Shown here one piece after another: positions 23,389 to 36,042 of a DNA stretch of 64,000 nt (its first letter is position 1; each line of letters starts with the position of its first letter). The DNA is taken from positions 30,838,430-30,902,429 of the forward strand of contig OZ024896.1 of NCBI GenBank assembly GCA_964017195.1, in the 5' to 3' direction. The notes below the pieces were generated by a model. It saw only the letters and a program-made list of their open reading frames with translations, searched no databases and was not told the DNA's origin. The stretch comes from Siderastrea radians (Eukaryota > Cnidaria > Anthozoa > Scleractinia > Rhizangiidae). Made by a program: the position numbers and the translations under genes.

Positions 23389-23939
23389 TATATTGCTTCT
23401 ATCACCTGAAAGGTGTGATTTAATTTTTTAAATATGCTATATAGTATATAATATATATAGGCTAGCCTAACAGCGGAGCTCCTACGAATAAGCTGGTGTT
23501 CGTTTGTCAAAAAATTCGAAAACTCTTCGGGCCCAAAAATTTGGCGGGGCAATTTTCGGACGCGACATTCTTTCGAAAAGTGTTCTAAAGAAAACCGGAA
23601 ATGTTCTGTACAGCGACGCAAATTGTTCCGAATTGTCCCACAATAATTTTGCGAAAATGTTCGGGTTGGTCAGGTGAAACCAAACACATAAGTCACTCTA
23701 GAACACAGCTTAACTGTTTTTTTTTTCGGGCTTCAAACTGTATGCATAATTTTTTTTTCTTACGCCATCTTCCTTGGTTTTTACAATGTTTCAGTATCCT
23801 GTCATTTAACTGTCAAGACTTGTGAAATCATCTCGGACTACTGGCTGTTCGCTTGAATGAACTGGAAACGTCACTTATCTACAACAGCTAAATATAACTC
23901 ACTCTAAACTAAACGGGTTAACGTTTTGGGTTTTCATCG
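23389..23939 (+). repeat. 551-bp direct repeat, copy 2
   Basis: The partner of 20552-21102, offset 2837 bp, with one visible mismatch. It ends exactly where sub-unit A2 sequence begins. Confidence 0.9.
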
Positions 23940-25538
23940 GGTTTTCAGGGTTCATTTCATTTTGTAAAACACCGAAAACTAATATCGTAAACCAACATTC
24001 TGATGACCAGCTATACGAGTGAAATAGACTTTCTGCAAACAGGTCTAGACTGAATTAATTCCAAATTCCAAATTTTAGTCAAAAAACAAAAGACCTGACC
24101 AAGGGAGAAACGAACCGGTGTTCTGTTCACTAGTTTCCTAAATACTACAGTCGACAAATTAAGTCGTCTCCGCGCAATTTTAAGTTCTGTGGTTTTTCTT
24201 AATAGATCGAAAGACAACGCAGATCTTTCATATCAAGGAGATACTGATTTGACCGTATTATTAATAGTTAGAATTCTCTCAGCAGCAAAACCCTTTTGTC
24301 CAGAATTTCCGAGAGAATCTAGACGCTTTCTCTTATTTTTGACACTTTCAGCCAAATCAATAACTGATTTAGTTTTTTTGAAAGGCAAAAATACTTTTTA
24401 GTTAATAAACGTTACATTGAGAAAAGTTACCATGTTTGATATGAGTTTACGTTCCCAACTTTTGGTAGGGGTCGTGTAACATAAATTCAGCAGAAACTGA
24501 CCGACACCCTTAAAACGATTTGGAAAACACAAAGGCTTCGCGATAAAGGTTTCTATTTCCTTTCCAACTTTCATTTCCCCCGAATAAATTTCGTGCAGCA
24601 AGGTAAGACATGCAAGAGAGTGCTGCTACAGGTTAACTGAACAAAACGATCTTCGAAACAAATATTGCGAGATACAAATATTCTCCAGACGGACGTGCAA
24701 TAATAATTTTTTTTGCGCGTCGCAAGAGGGTTTCAAATGTAGCGTCCTAGGGAATGAAGAAGATTACGTCAAGTGTAAAGATCAGAATTCTGGTAGAAAC
24801 GGAGCTTATTCAGTACGTCTTTTCGAAATTTTTTCAAAGATGAAGGAAAAACGAAAGATCTCTTCATGAAGGAAAATAGAAAGATAACTAAGAAAGACTT
24901 ATTTGGAGCTGTATTCCACTGGACTCGTTATATTCTACTGCGTTCATTATGTAATCAAGGTAAAAATCTTTCTTGCTATTCCTAGTTTGAACTAATTTGT
25001 CTATAAATTAATCTTTTAGATTAAATTTTGATTTGACAGACTGACGGATATCTACAACTTATGAATTCCGGACGTTTCTTTCACCTGCCTCAATCTTTCT
25101 CCCGATGTGTAAGCCTCAAAAAAACTGGAAAGAACAAATGTCAGCTGACGCCACTTCCGGGTTTCAAACTCCTTGCGTTAGTACAATGCATTTACGAGCA
25201 TAACGTATGAGAGACAACATTGCAGAAAAAAAATGGCACAAAACCAAATTTGAAGCCGACAAAGAAGGACGCCAACAGCTAATGATTTTTACATGGATTT
25301 TTAGAATAGGCCTTACGTTTTGCGTTTAAATAAGGAGGGCCCACATTTACATAATTTTTATAAATTTCTGGCCCTTACTGCGCACGCCTTGCACATTTGA
25401 CCGCTATGATCAGTAAGTTCCCGAATGCAGTATCATGCAATTTTAATATAAAACAACGAACTCCATGACCCAGGCGACGATTTACAAATGATCCTGGTCA
25501 GAACTAGAAAATTTAATCGAAATTATTGACGGTTGTTT

Positions 25539-25973
25539 CCCGGGTGGGGGGGGGGAGTACTCCGTATAGTGGGCTGTACGGGGAGGTCCCGCCCGAAAGG
25601 GGTGCCTTTTTTAAGCTCACAGTATACTAAGGGGTGGGGAAAATTGCCATTTTAGTATATGAAAGGGTCACAAAATCCGCTCCAAAGTGGAAGAGATGGC
25701 GGCTAAAGTCAAGTATATGAAAGGGTGCTAAATTTTGACAGAAATGACAACGCGAAACACATAAAACTTGCACCCTACTAGCAAATGAACCGGAACGACT
25801 GAAATTCTATTGTTTTGGCTTATCGTTGAGTTATAAGAAAGGGGTGCAGTTTTCGTCTAGGTATATGAAAGGGGTACCATTTTGGTAAAAAAAAATTAGT
25901 ATATTAAAGGGTGAGGGTTTGAACCTCCGGGCAGAGCCTCCCCGTATAAAGCTTTGTTGAGTACCCCCCGGGG
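25539..25973. mobile_element. MITE with GTATATGAAAGGG word
   Basis: Flanked by TTGTTT (25533-25538 and 25974-25979). It begins CCCGGGTGGGGGG...GAGTACTCC and ends GAGTACCCCCCGGGG. The phrase GTATATGAAAGGGT, or a variant of it, recurs about five times inside. It is non-autonomous and has no ORF. Confidence 0.8.
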
Positions 25974-26109
25974 TTGTTTTCAATAATCTCAGTTGTTTCT
26001 TAATAATTACCCTAATAATAATTCCCTGGGCTTAGAATTGGCAAAAATCGTGCAATATTGGCCGGTTTATGTTCGCAGTCAAAGTTTTTGCGATAGTACA
26101 GTGTAGTCG

Positions 26110-26496
26110 ATGGGCAATGCAGTTAAACTAAGAAAATACGTAGCTTCGAATCCTAGTTCAGATGTTTTATTATCGATTATACATGCAACAACAACAAAAT
26201 TAGAGCTAATGTTTATCAGCTGTCGGCAGCATTCTCACGACCCTTATATCCGTTCTGGCAAGCAAGATATAGTTTTGTATTTAAATTCCGGGCCTTTCTG
26301 TGGATTAGTTTTGGCGGACTTAGGTTTCCCAGAAAAGAGAGACTCATCTGTGTCCAGCGTTATAGTAGAAAAACCGTTTACCGCCGAAATCATCAGGCAT
26401 ACACATATTGCATCTGGAAGTGATTTCTATTACCGCGGACGAGCCCCGATTCTCTATGGCCTACAGACCTCAATCGTAAGTCCCTCGAGTGATTAG
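26110..26496 (+). other. ORF in A2, partly conserved in A3
   Basis: A 128-codon ORF with no recognised domain. At 46850-47050 in A3 the same frame stays open for about 65 codons and shares phrases such as ATTIKLELMF and HDPYIRYGKQ, then stops. In B1, B2 and B3 the frame is broken. Sequence similarity between A2 and A3 is high enough that an open frame could persist by chance, so I do not call it a gene. Confidence 0.25.
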
Positions 26497-26578
26497 TCGT
26501 CGCAAACAGTCCACTTTTTGGAATAAATTGTCGTTTTTGTACTCTTTTGTCCTTTGTGTAGCACAGATTTAAGGTGTG

Positions 26579-26628
26579 GCAAATAAATAAATAAGTAAAT
26601 AAATAAATAAATAAATAAACAAATAAAT
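26579..26628. repeat. (TAAA)n microsatellite
   Basis: About eleven AAAT/TAAA units with a few interruptions. Confidence 0.95.
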
Positions 26629-26749
26629 GGCCCGGCGTTTGCCAGGATTAATAATGTAAAATCGCATTTCGGGTCTACGTGGCCCACACGGCCAGAGCTT
26701 AACTCAGTTTCTGTGGTATGAAGAAATTCGAAGTATTGTTACTCCCCCT

Positions 26750-26935
26750 GGATGGGATGCTCATCCAGCTCAGGGTACCCAACATAAAATGACAGGATTA
26801 TTACTACCTCCTCCCCGTTCCGTTGGATGGGATGCTAGTCCATCACAGGATAACCAGTATAAAGTGACTAGGAGTGTTACTACTCCCCCAAGGTGGGGTG
26901 CTAGTCCATCGCTGGGTTATTGCCAGCAGTATGTC
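26750..26935. repeat. Three-copy tandem of a GGATGGGATGCTAGTCCATC phrase
   Basis: Roughly 65-bp units, each with GATGGGATGCT(A/C)(G/A)TCCA(T/G)C and a following CAGGRTAMCC phrase. The same phrase occurs once in A3 (48460), B2 (30838) and B3 (55960), where it leads into an old SINE-like segment. Here that starting phrase has been tandemly amplified. Confidence 0.65.
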
Positions 26936-28963
26936 GCCGGTAAGAGAGCAACTCGACCAAGAAGATTAGACCTCGTACCACCGACTCCTCGGTCAGGACT
27001 CATCACTGCCAACCAAATATACATATGTATGTATTATCGATAACTAAGACTCTGGAGGTGTTTGACAATACCGGTAGGCACGTATTAAGACATATCACAG
27101 TTAAGAAATAAGGCGATAGAAGATTCCAATTTCTGGCTATCCATGACAAAGTTACAGTCTACACACGTCGCAAATCGTCCTTCCATGTAGTCACTGAGTA
27201 CGTTGCTTCTCAATAGAATCGTCGCGACTTTGATGTTATAGGAAATACCGGTAAAGGGTTCCAAAAAATAAGTAACACTTACGTTCTTTCCATGAAAACG
27301 ATGATTAAAAAAAAAAAGAATCACAAGTGACGAAGGGGGACGGTATACATGATGTCTATCACAGGATATAAGGAGTACGTGTTTGCCCAAACGTCTGTTG
27401 CATGCAACTTTAGTTCGCGACCTGGGGAAATTCAGAAAGCGTTTAAAATTCCGAGTGTCTAGCACGTCTGTGGTTGCGATTGTCGTTAGCGTAAAAACAT
27501 GCTTTGGTGCAGTTTTTGAAGTCAGTAAGCGCCAATTATGTAAGCAAAGGGCGTGGGTTGGCAACGCCCCCCCCCCCTTCACCGGTAGGGGGATTAAAAT
27601 TCATGGGGGGAAGCATAAAATTGACAGCAAATTCGCAAATTTATCCGGCAGACAGCTGTCAGCTTAAAATTTAAAACTTCCCTTATAAAATTTGTGTAGT
27701 TGTGCATAGCTTCAAAGGTATGTTTTTGTTTCGGTCTGAAATGAGGCAAAGATATTGGCTATTTTGGTCTGAAAGAGGATATGTTTTGCCTTCCGAAATA
27801 AGGTCTAGATTTTTGCCATTTTGGACTGAAAAAATGAGAAGTGTTTTAGAACTGAGGTCGGAAATAAAGTAGCATAAGATCAAAATGGGGCCCATGACCC
27901 TGAAAAAGGTGTTCGTTAATTAAGATTAAAAGCGATTTCTCCTTAGTTTCCGCATGTTAAATCGTTGACGGGGCAGAGGTGTTTCAATAACTTCATTCTT
28001 AATTATTCTCTACTTTGTAAATGACGGCTACATCTCAATCCCAGTAAGTAATGTAAAGCGGACGTGCCTTTTCTCCACTCAAAATTTCAGATAGTCATCA
28101 GCTTTCCAAATTTTTCTACTTTCCGCATGACGTTGGCCTATTAAAAAAGTACAGGTTTCGTTATACTCTAGAAATCTTTTAACTGGCTAGTCAGATAGCA
28201 ATCTACGATCTTGAATGAGGCTCAAATCCCGCTGAAGCCTTCATAAATTGCGTTCATAATTGCGATGACCATTCCTTCATTTCATTCCATATCTGGGGTT
28301 CACGTTACTTGTTAAAGGAAGTTTTTGAAAATCTTCGCGAATTTCAGTATATTTTATTGAGTCTTTCTTCTGATAAAAAGGCGACTTTCACTTTTCGCGT
28401 TATTACTGTTGATGGCGCGAAAAGAGATTTCCTATATGTGCATTAATGATGTAAGTTGATTCATTATCACAAAAAAGTAAGATGCCTTCCGCTAAAATAC
28501 TGTTGAAGATGTTGAATAGGACGGTGTTCCCGGCTGCACCAAGTTAGGCTGTATGAGTTAAATCTTGAGAGGGTTTCTTCCTCTAGTTACTTGAGTTTTG
28601 ATTACTGCCTACAGAGCCTCAGCTCAGTGTGCAAGAAACTGTAGCAACTATTAGCTGCATGCCTTTCGCTGAGGCTTTATGGCTGTAGGAATCGATCTTG
28701 TATCCCAAACAAAACTATGCCAAAAATATAATTATACAGAATGCGAAAAAGGGCAACGCCAAAGCATTAAGCTAGAACTGTTGATTTGTATGATCGACTA
28801 AAATGTCTAGGTCACGGTCTTTTGGCTTTTCTTATGAGATGTAAATTAAACTTAAACTATTAAGTGTCAATGAAACATTTACGGATAAAATCGCAGCCAC
28901 GTGGATAAGGCAAATTTCTTCCACAATATGAACCACGCCGTCAAAGAAATTAAACTAAAGCTG

Positions 28964-29118
28964 TCGCTCCTTTGGCCTCTGTGCACATACTTCCTTAGAT
29001 TGTGATTTTCTTTTACGCTTCTTTATAGTAAAGGGTTGTAAATGTGTTATATAAAAAAACAATTGTTAATATCAATACTGTAAACAGTGTGAAATAAAGT
29101 TGAAGTTGAAGTTGAAGT
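28964..29118 (+). mobile_element. LINE (CR1/L2-like) 3' tail insertion
   Basis: A 155-bp insertion flanked by TAAAGCTG at 28956-28963 and 29119-29126. It ends in AATAAA followed by three to four GTTGAA units, the usual 3' microsatellite tail of L2/CR1-type LINEs. The sequence on either side joins without a gap in the other sub-units (A1 at about 6505), which are therefore unoccupied sites. No coding sequence remains. Confidence 0.85.
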
Positions 29119-29773
29119 TAAAGCTGATAGAATCTTTATGAAGTTCGATGTACTGATCCGTCTTAATCTAGTCTAATTTGAACCATTTGTACTCCTTTTT
29201 GGCTTCTTAGCATTTCTTTGTATCTGTCGATCTTCAGTTCAATGGTTAATTTGTCTGAAATAAGAATCGGGATGACCCGGCCACCTTTCATTAATTGCAC
29301 CCTTCCAATCATACTTCTCCTGTTCCTAAAAGGTAGCGAAGATATCTTTAACGATGATTGTCCATCACCGTCTCTAAACTGACTGAATTTGTTATTTGAC
29401 CGCACGTTACCCATACACGTGCGCTCTTTTATTGACCCTTTTTCTATACAGGAAATTACCTTTGAGCTATTTTTGTTTGAAAAGCACTTTCTGACGCAGT
29501 CGAACATTATCTGTTTATTTTTAGTTGTTTTTGTTTGTAAACTGTTATAATTGTTTGTCAGCGTTGCTGTTATCTATTGTCCTCGATAAATAAAGCCTAC
29601 TGATTTTATTTTACTGGATCTCTTTCTAAGAATACAAATTAAATACCTTAGCTAGCAAAGATCTTCTTGTTTGAGTTAACTCATTGTGTAGTAGTTTTCC
29701 TGTGCAACAAAGTGCTAGAAATAACCCTATGCGATTGACTAGAATTCCACCCAAGGGGAATAACAGTAGTTAA

Positions 29774-29977
29774 CCCTTTAAACACTAACAGTGTCGGAAA
29801 TAAAATTTCTCTTTACATCATCACTGCTTGTTCAAACATTCAAGTGATAAGAATAAAGGAAACAATCACCAAGGATAAAATTTTCTGATATTTAGACAAA
29901 TTCTCCTTACTAGTTCCATACGAAATGTATGGAGAACAGTAAGGAGAATATACATTTTCATATCAGGGCTTAAAGGG
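29774..29977. mobile_element. TTAA-flanked MITE, CCCTTTAA ends
   Basis: Between TTAA at 29770-29773 and 29978-29981. It begins CCCTTTAAACACTAACAG and ends GGGCTTAAAGGG. An internal hairpin, CTCCTTACTAGTTCCATACG against ATGTATGGAGAACAGTAAGG, is visible near 29905-29950. It is probably piggyBac- or Kolobok-derived, like the element at 9274-9484. Confidence 0.8.
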
Positions 29978-30824
29978 TTAATAAATGCTCCTATTCGCTT
30001 TATGCTACAGAAACTGGATACCTTATGTTGGAATCGACACCTATCTTTACCTGCCCTGTGAGAAAAAGACTGTTTTTTTCATTTCAATGCACAACTAAAT
30101 ATGTTTTTTTTTAAAATCTCATGTGGAAATACCGCTTAGTTTTCAATAGTTCCTGCACATTTCAAAAATATAACGGAACGTGTGAGCTTTTGTTACAGGC
30201 TAGGCGGCGCATATAGGGCCAAATTATCTTTCTGTTCTGTAAACCCGCTCGTTTTTTTTTATTATCTTTTCCACTTCACTCCACGATGACCATCCTTATT
30301 GATAAAACGTTTTATTATCAATAATACGCGCAAAAACAAATTTGAGCGAAACTGTCTATCGGCTGTCGGTAGCACTGTCGCCAGCTAGTATTTCTGTTAT
30401 GGCAAGCAAATTAGTAATATTGTTTACTTTTCCTTCCTGTGGACTACTTTTTGCGATTTCAGCGTTCGCGACCTTTAAACGATGCGACAAAAAAAAAACC
30501 GATCTGTGTCTTACGTTATCGTAAAAACCGTCCGCAGTCGAAATCATTAGGTATACACATTTCGCATCTGCAGGTGATTTTTATTACTGAGGGGGGGCTT
30601 CTCTGTCACTGTAGTACCTACAGACTTCGATAAGTAGTCCCTTGGGTAAATGATAGTCACAAATCGTTTAGTTTCTTATTAAATCGTCGATTTTGTATCG
30701 GAAATTAGTACAGAGTTTGCTGGGCTTCATATTTTTAAGTTTCACTAACCTCTTCAGGCCTATGTGGCCTATACGGCCGGAGCTTAACCCGTTTTCTGTA
30801 GCATAAAGAAACTTGGACTATTGC

Positions 30825-31430
30825 TACTTCGGACTGGATGGGATGCTAGTCCCTTGCAGGGCTACCGCAAGCACTTTTTTTTCGCTTATACCAAAAACAA
30901 CAACAACAACAAGCTTTAAATGCATGACTATAACAAAGTATTACAGTATTGCAAAAGCCACTTAAATTTAATTATTCATTATTTATTTAATTAAAACAAC
31001 AAAAAAGTACAATCATTGCTTATTTTTAACCATTCAAAGGGGTAGTCATTGTAACTAGTTTGTCTCTCATTTCAAAGCATGAGGAGATGAATGAGATTGA
31101 TCGAATGTTTACCAAATAGTCAGTAGAATTCATAAGATGTGATAATAAGGTCTCGTGTGATAGTAGTCGTAGAAATGGGATTTTAGGTTCTATTTTAGAA
31201 AAGAACATGTCTCTTATCGAAGAATAGTTCGGACAATCTAGCAAAAAATGAGTTTCATCTTCAATTTTGTTACAATTTTTGTACCAATTTATGCAACTGG
31301 GTAGAGATAGGCAATGTGGAATAAGTTCTTTTCTAAAGGGAAAACATGACGGTGCACTGAGACCCTCTAATCCTCTAATATTTCGATCATATGTCGGACT
31401 CGCTAACAGCACACCACCGCGCCAGTATTC
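30825..31430 (-). mobile_element. Old SINE-like segment shared by sub-units
   Basis: This runs from GGATGGGATGCTAGTCCC (30838) to CACACCACCGCGCC (near 31430), interrupted in B2 by the LINE fragment. Related segments are in B3 (55960-56150), A3 (48460-48725) and A1 (about 3400-3610). On the minus strand the start GGCGCGGTGG resembles a degenerate A-box region of a tRNA-derived SINE. Its presence in both A and B sub-units suggests it predates their split. Confidence 0.5.
30895..31281 (-). pseudogene. LINE ORF2 C-terminal fragment with (TTG)n tail
   Basis: On the minus strand, the segment from about 31270 to 31026 encodes NKIEDETHFLLDCPNYSSIR and a tail ending DKLVTMTTPLNG. I take this to be the zinc-knuckle-like C-terminus of a CR1/jockey-type LINE protein. 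The 3' tail continues to a run of TTG units (CAA on the plus strand) at about 30895-30912. A short TACCAA repeat flanks it (30889-30894 and 31282-31287), and B3 (about 55995-56030) keeps the unoccupied site. The 128-codon minus-strand ORF runs beyond the element into older sequence, so its N-terminal third is not LINE protein. A sister fragment is at 51642-51981. Confidence 0.75.
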
Positions 31431-31899
31431 ATGCTAAACATCTATTATTTTTGAAAGCAATATGTGCATGCTTTATTGGCAATTAAGTCTATAGAGGCGT
31501 TTCAAGATACCGATGGAGGTGCATCAGGACATAAAATACATAGCGGTATAAGATTATCACAACTTCGATTCCAATCTGGTTTTACATGAAAAAGATAATA
31601 AGACAGTTGAACATAGATATATGAAATGATCATATAATTGAACTGCGGATAAAGATAGAATTATATGCAGACCATCGCAGTGAAGATAATTCTTCAGTTA
31701 GTGCGGTCCTGTTAGGGGATATGGTGTGTACATGTCCGACGTCTGGATTTCAAAACATGTTATGTCCCTTTTTTGTGCAGTTAGCCCACCCCTGTGACAA
31801 TGTCGTTCAGTGAGCTTGCTTTAGAATTTTATAATTTCTAGTGTCCCCAATAAGTGGCGAATCAGTACAAGTGCTTGTTTTTTTATTGACACTCAAATA

Positions 31900-31901
31900 A
31901 G

Positions 31902-31953
<52 letters not shown>
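31900..31953. repeat. (ATT)n microsatellite
   Basis: An uninterrupted run of about 17-18 ATT triplets, likely length-polymorphic. Confidence 0.97.
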
Positions 31954-33987
31954 GCAGTCTTGTCGATCGTCGGCACTTCATTTCATTCATGTCGCTGTTT
32001 CAAACATTGTGTCGCTTATCAGAATTTTACTCCAATTTTATTTGGTCTGCCCAGACGTACGATCACTTATAAATCATCTTTCCATGTAGTCACTGGTCAA
32101 CACCACTGGCGAAGGCCGTGTGAAGGATGATTTCCTTAGGATACAAGGTGTACTTCTTTATAAGTCTGTTGCTTGGAAGTATAAAAGTTCGCGACATGCT
32201 AAATAAATTGTATAGAATTCTGACTGTTTAGCATGTCTTGGCCTGCGATTGTCGTTAGCATAAAAGCATGCCTTAAAACTTATTTTCAAGTGAGTTAGCG
32301 CCAGTTATATAACCACGGTATGATTTGTACGAAGTCGTAAGTTTTAATCGACTCTTACGCTCTCCCTTTCCCGCCCTCAGTGGGGACAGAAGTGTTAGTC
32401 ATACTTTTAGGGGTTGCAATTCGGGTTAAAACCAATTAGCTTGTTTAAGGTGGCTCTCTATAGTTTTATGACCGCGCGCGCTAATGATGCGAGCTGTAGT
32501 GATCTGCGCGCGCTCACATGAAATCGTAGGTTTTTCCTGATATTTTATGACGTCAGCATAGCCAAAAAAAGCAAAGTTAACAGTGAATTTTCTCGCGTTT
32601 CCTTCGGTGAATTTTTTTAAAATTTTGCACATTTTGAGATTCTAACGCTACCTTTCACATATTAGTTTTTGGAAAAATTCTGTCAGAGCAATTCAGTTAA
32701 ATGGTTAAAAATAAGAAATCACGTGATATCGGGGAATCCGTCTGAACGACCCCATATTTTTCCCCTGCAAAAATATGTTTCTTTACGTCTCGGTCTGAAA
32801 TTGGGCAAAGATTTTAACGATTTTGATCTGAAATAGGATCTAGGCATGGTCGCAAATAGGGTAGCGCTCCTTTCGTAATGGTGGCCGCTTTCGCTTAGTA
32901 TTCAGTGGTTACGCAAAAAAAGCCGGGGCTTATGACCTTGAAAAAACTGTTAGTTAATTAGGATTAAAAGGGATTATTTCGTAGTGTGTTTATGTTAGAT
33001 CGTTGCGGGGCAGAGGTGTTTCAGTAACTTTACTCTCAGTGATTCTTCAATACTCTGTAAAACGACAGCCAAATCTCAATCCTAACGTAAAGAGCGGAAC
33101 ATGTCTATTCTTCACTCACAATTCCAGACTGTCATCATCTTTCCGAATTTTTACCTTTCGCGCGACCTTACACTACTAAAAACGGATTTTTTCCCCAAAA
33201 TGTATGCGCTTGGTTTAGCTGCAAATATTTCAAAGTTATCTAATGAGGCAATGATCATACTATATTCAATGAGGCTTTAGAGTCAAAGCGTGTCCGAATT
33301 GCGTTCGTAATTGCGATGACCATTCCTTCATTTCATTTCGTATCTACGGTTCACATTACCTATGCGGTACTTAATTTGGTGATCATGGAGGGCCGATATC
33401 TCGCGATACAATATCCTCGCGAATTTCAGTGGAGAATTTGTTGAGTCCTTCTAATAAAAGGGCGACTTTCGCGTTTCGTGTTATCAAAGTTTGAAGACAT
33501 TTCCTGTATGTACTATAATGACACGAGTTCCAGTTATAATCACAGAAATAGAAGTAACTGCCTACCTGTAAAATCCCGGAGAGGGAGACGGATAAGTCCT
33601 CCTTACACCAAGTGACACTGAATTAGTTTAGTCACGCTCGGGATTGTTTCTTTCTTCAGTTGTTTGAGCTTTGTTGACTTTCCTTATACAGTCTCACTGA
33701 TCTCATCCACGCAGAGGCTTTAGGGCTGTAGCTGTCGATGTTGTATTGCAAATGAAACTTTGCCAAAAATATATCCAGGATGCGGACGAGGGCTGAAAGA
33801 GAAACCATTTGGCTATAACTGTTGATTCGTATGATCGAATAGATTGGTCAGGTCACGGTCTTTTGGCTGTTGTTGCTGTCTGTTTTTATGACCTATGAGC
33901 TGCAAAATAAACTGGAACTATTAAGTGTCAATGAAAAATTTGCGGATAAAAACGCAGCCACGTACAGTCCACGTGTACAAATGAATA

Positions 33988-34431
33988 CCGTAAACTGCCG
34001 CTTATAAGCCCCCCTGGTTATAGGCCCATCTACCTGTAAACAAAAAAATACATCCGGTTATAAGCCCCTCCCGATATAAGCCCCCCTCTAGTTTTCCTTG
34101 TTTCCTTAATATTAAGCACTCTCACAGAACACTGCGAAGATGAACTCTGAGCTTCTGTTTTGTTACGTTCCGGATACGTTCGTGTTGTTATAGTTTTCAT
34201 TTTGTCGTTAAAATTGAAATGAATTCGATTTATTATGACGTTTCAAAGGTTTATTAAAAACTGTTGAAATGAAAAACGTATTTCGATCAACACTGCTGTG
34301 GCTCATTTCGAAACGTTTTTTTTTTATTCCGCTTATAAGCCCCCCCGGATATAAGCCCCTCCGTTTATAAGCCCACACAAAACCCCTTACGAAGTTGTAT
34401 AAGCCCAGGGCTTATAAGCGACAGTTTACAG
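33988..34431. mobile_element. TA-flanked MITE with CTTATAAGCCCC word
   Basis: A 444-bp element between TA dinucleotides at 33986-33987 and 34432-34433. It begins CCGTAAACTGCCGCTTATAA and ends TTATAAGCGACAGTTTACAG. The word CTTATAAGCCCC recurs in several forms inside. B3 at about 58305-58320 reads straight through with a single TA, giving a clean unoccupied site. A TA duplication suggests Tc1/mariner/pogo ancestry. Confidence 0.9.
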
Positions 34432-34720
34432 TAATAAACCACGCCCTCTTAGAAATTGAACTTTGTCAGCTCCTGACTTTGTTTGATTTCATCCCGTCAG
34501 CCGAAGCTCGACAGACTAATCAGTCTTCATCATTCTCCATCTCGTCTATTTTGGACCATTTGTGCTCCTGTATCGCTTCCTTACAGTTCTTTTGCATTTT
34601 TCTACAGTTCATTGGTCAATTTGTATGAAACCAAAATGAGCGTTACCCCAACACCGTTAATTAATTGTACCCCTTCTATAGCCCGGTTTCTGCTCCTAGC
34701 CCATCAAAGTCTTTAACTGA

Positions 34721-35522
34721 AGGCCGATTTACACTACCAAAAACTTCTGGCACGGCTCGGATAAAAATGGCACGCGTACCGAAAAATGTAGCACAGTAAC
34801 CCGTTTACACATCCCATTTTCTACCGTGCTAAACACTGTAAAATAACGTTTTGGTACGGGTACCTGGCTCACTTTTTGGGCCAGCGTTCTTAAATTTTAC
34901 CTAATACGCATGCGGACGTTTTCATTCAAACATGGCGCGCGTTCCATCTTATCTCAAGTCAAGTCAAGGCATCTCGCGATAAAATAAAAGAGACATTTCA
35001 ACCACTTTCTAGGAAAAAGAAGTGAAGATCCAGCCTGTTTATAACAAAGGCAGCAATACTCGCATATATTTAATTTTCCTCGGCTAATTTCTCAGTTTCT
35101 TTAACTTGAGGAAACCATTAAAAGAAATAGAACACAGGAGTTTCTTGAGAACTTTCACTTCGTCACTTCCATGTTGTCTTGAGTTAAAATTGTGCATAAG
35201 CTTGAGAAAATGAAGCTGACCAAAGGAATAAAGACGCGATAATCGCTAAGAAAAAAATTGGTTCGGCTCGGGTAATCGTTTACACTGCAGATTTTATCCG
35301 AGCCGGGCCGGTTTGTTTGGTACGCGTACAAATTTTATCCGTGCTCGGACTACCTTTTCAGACGGTCCGAGCAAGGGCAAAATTTGGTTCTGCACAGATG
35401 AGATTTGGCACGGGGAAAGTCGTTTACACTGCAAAATTTATCCGAGCCGAACCACCTTTTTTTTGTACGCGTACCATTTTATCCGAGCCGTGCCAAAAAT
35501 TTTCGGTAGTGTAAATCGGCCT
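34721..35522. mobile_element. 802-bp MITE with GGCTCGGATAAAA word
   Basis: It begins AGGCCGATTTACACTACC and ends GGTAGTGTAAATCGGCCT. Phrases such as TTTATCCGAGCC and GGTACGCGTACC recur in both orientations in the outer parts (34735-34880 and 35260-35510). The centre (about 34900-35240) is unrelated AT-rich sequence. B3 (about 58575-58600) lacks it. The two small ORFs at 35313-35567 are shadows of the repeats. Confidence 0.85.
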
Positions 35523-36042
35523 TCTTCCTCTTACTGCACTTTCACCATAGGTAGCCCAAGCACATAAAGTGTGCTATAAACAGTTAAAGACTCTTTCTGT
35601 ATACAGATTAACTCTTTTGAGCTATTTTTGTTTGAGATGCACCTCTTGAATGCTAATAAAGGCGAGCACTATTTGTTGTTTTTAGTTGGTTTTGTCAGTA
35701 ACTAAACGGTTACATCTTTATCGGGGTTAATGCTGTGTCGCCCTTGATAAAAAAGCCGGCTGTTTTTATTTTACTGTATTTCATTCTAAGAAAACAAATT
35801 TAACATCTGTACTAACAAAGATCTGTTAACAAGGTAGTTTAATTTTAGACTTAAATTTAATTACAAGGCAAGCGTAATATGACTAAAGCATAGTGGACAT
35901 CTTTGACCCTTCTGTCTTCAGTTCCTGGGGGCTTAAAGCTATCATGCGCACGTTACTCAGGCAGTGAAAAATTACTTCAGCTGGATGTCGTCAGTGATTG
36001 CCCAAAATAAGACATTTTTTAGGCATTAAATATTAAAATTAC

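Larger units (their letters stand above)
23960..30260. repeat. Sub-unit A2 of the nested tandem duplication
   Basis: The first part (23970-25500) matches A1 1940-3350, including the AATATCGTAAA and CAGGTCTAGACTGAATTAAT phrases. The part from 26030 onward matches A3 from about 46780: a frame beginning GGCAATGCAGTTA is open in both for about 60 codons. Carried insertions are MITEs at 25539-25973 and 29774-29977 and a LINE tail at 28964-29118. I recognise no gene. Confidence 0.8.
30260..35900. repeat. Sub-unit B2 of the nested tandem duplication
   Basis: This opens with a TTTTATTATC phrase like B3 (55080), and shares the GGCAAGCAA-TTAGTA phrase with B1 (9030), A2 (26255), A3 (47010) and B3 (55165). 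It is interrupted by a LINE fragment (30895-31281), an ATT microsatellite, and MITEs at 33988-34431 and 34721-35522. There is no recognised host gene. Confidence 0.8.

Noticed and set aside
20552..23939. LTR retrotransposon bounded by the 551-bp repeats
   Set aside because: No TG...CA ends at the repeat borders, no flanking target duplication, no primer-binding site or polypurine tract, and no gag or pol sequence between.
31900..31953. CRISPR-like array
   Set aside because: It is a simple ATT microsatellite; no spaced direct repeats of CRISPR form were seen anywhere in the window.
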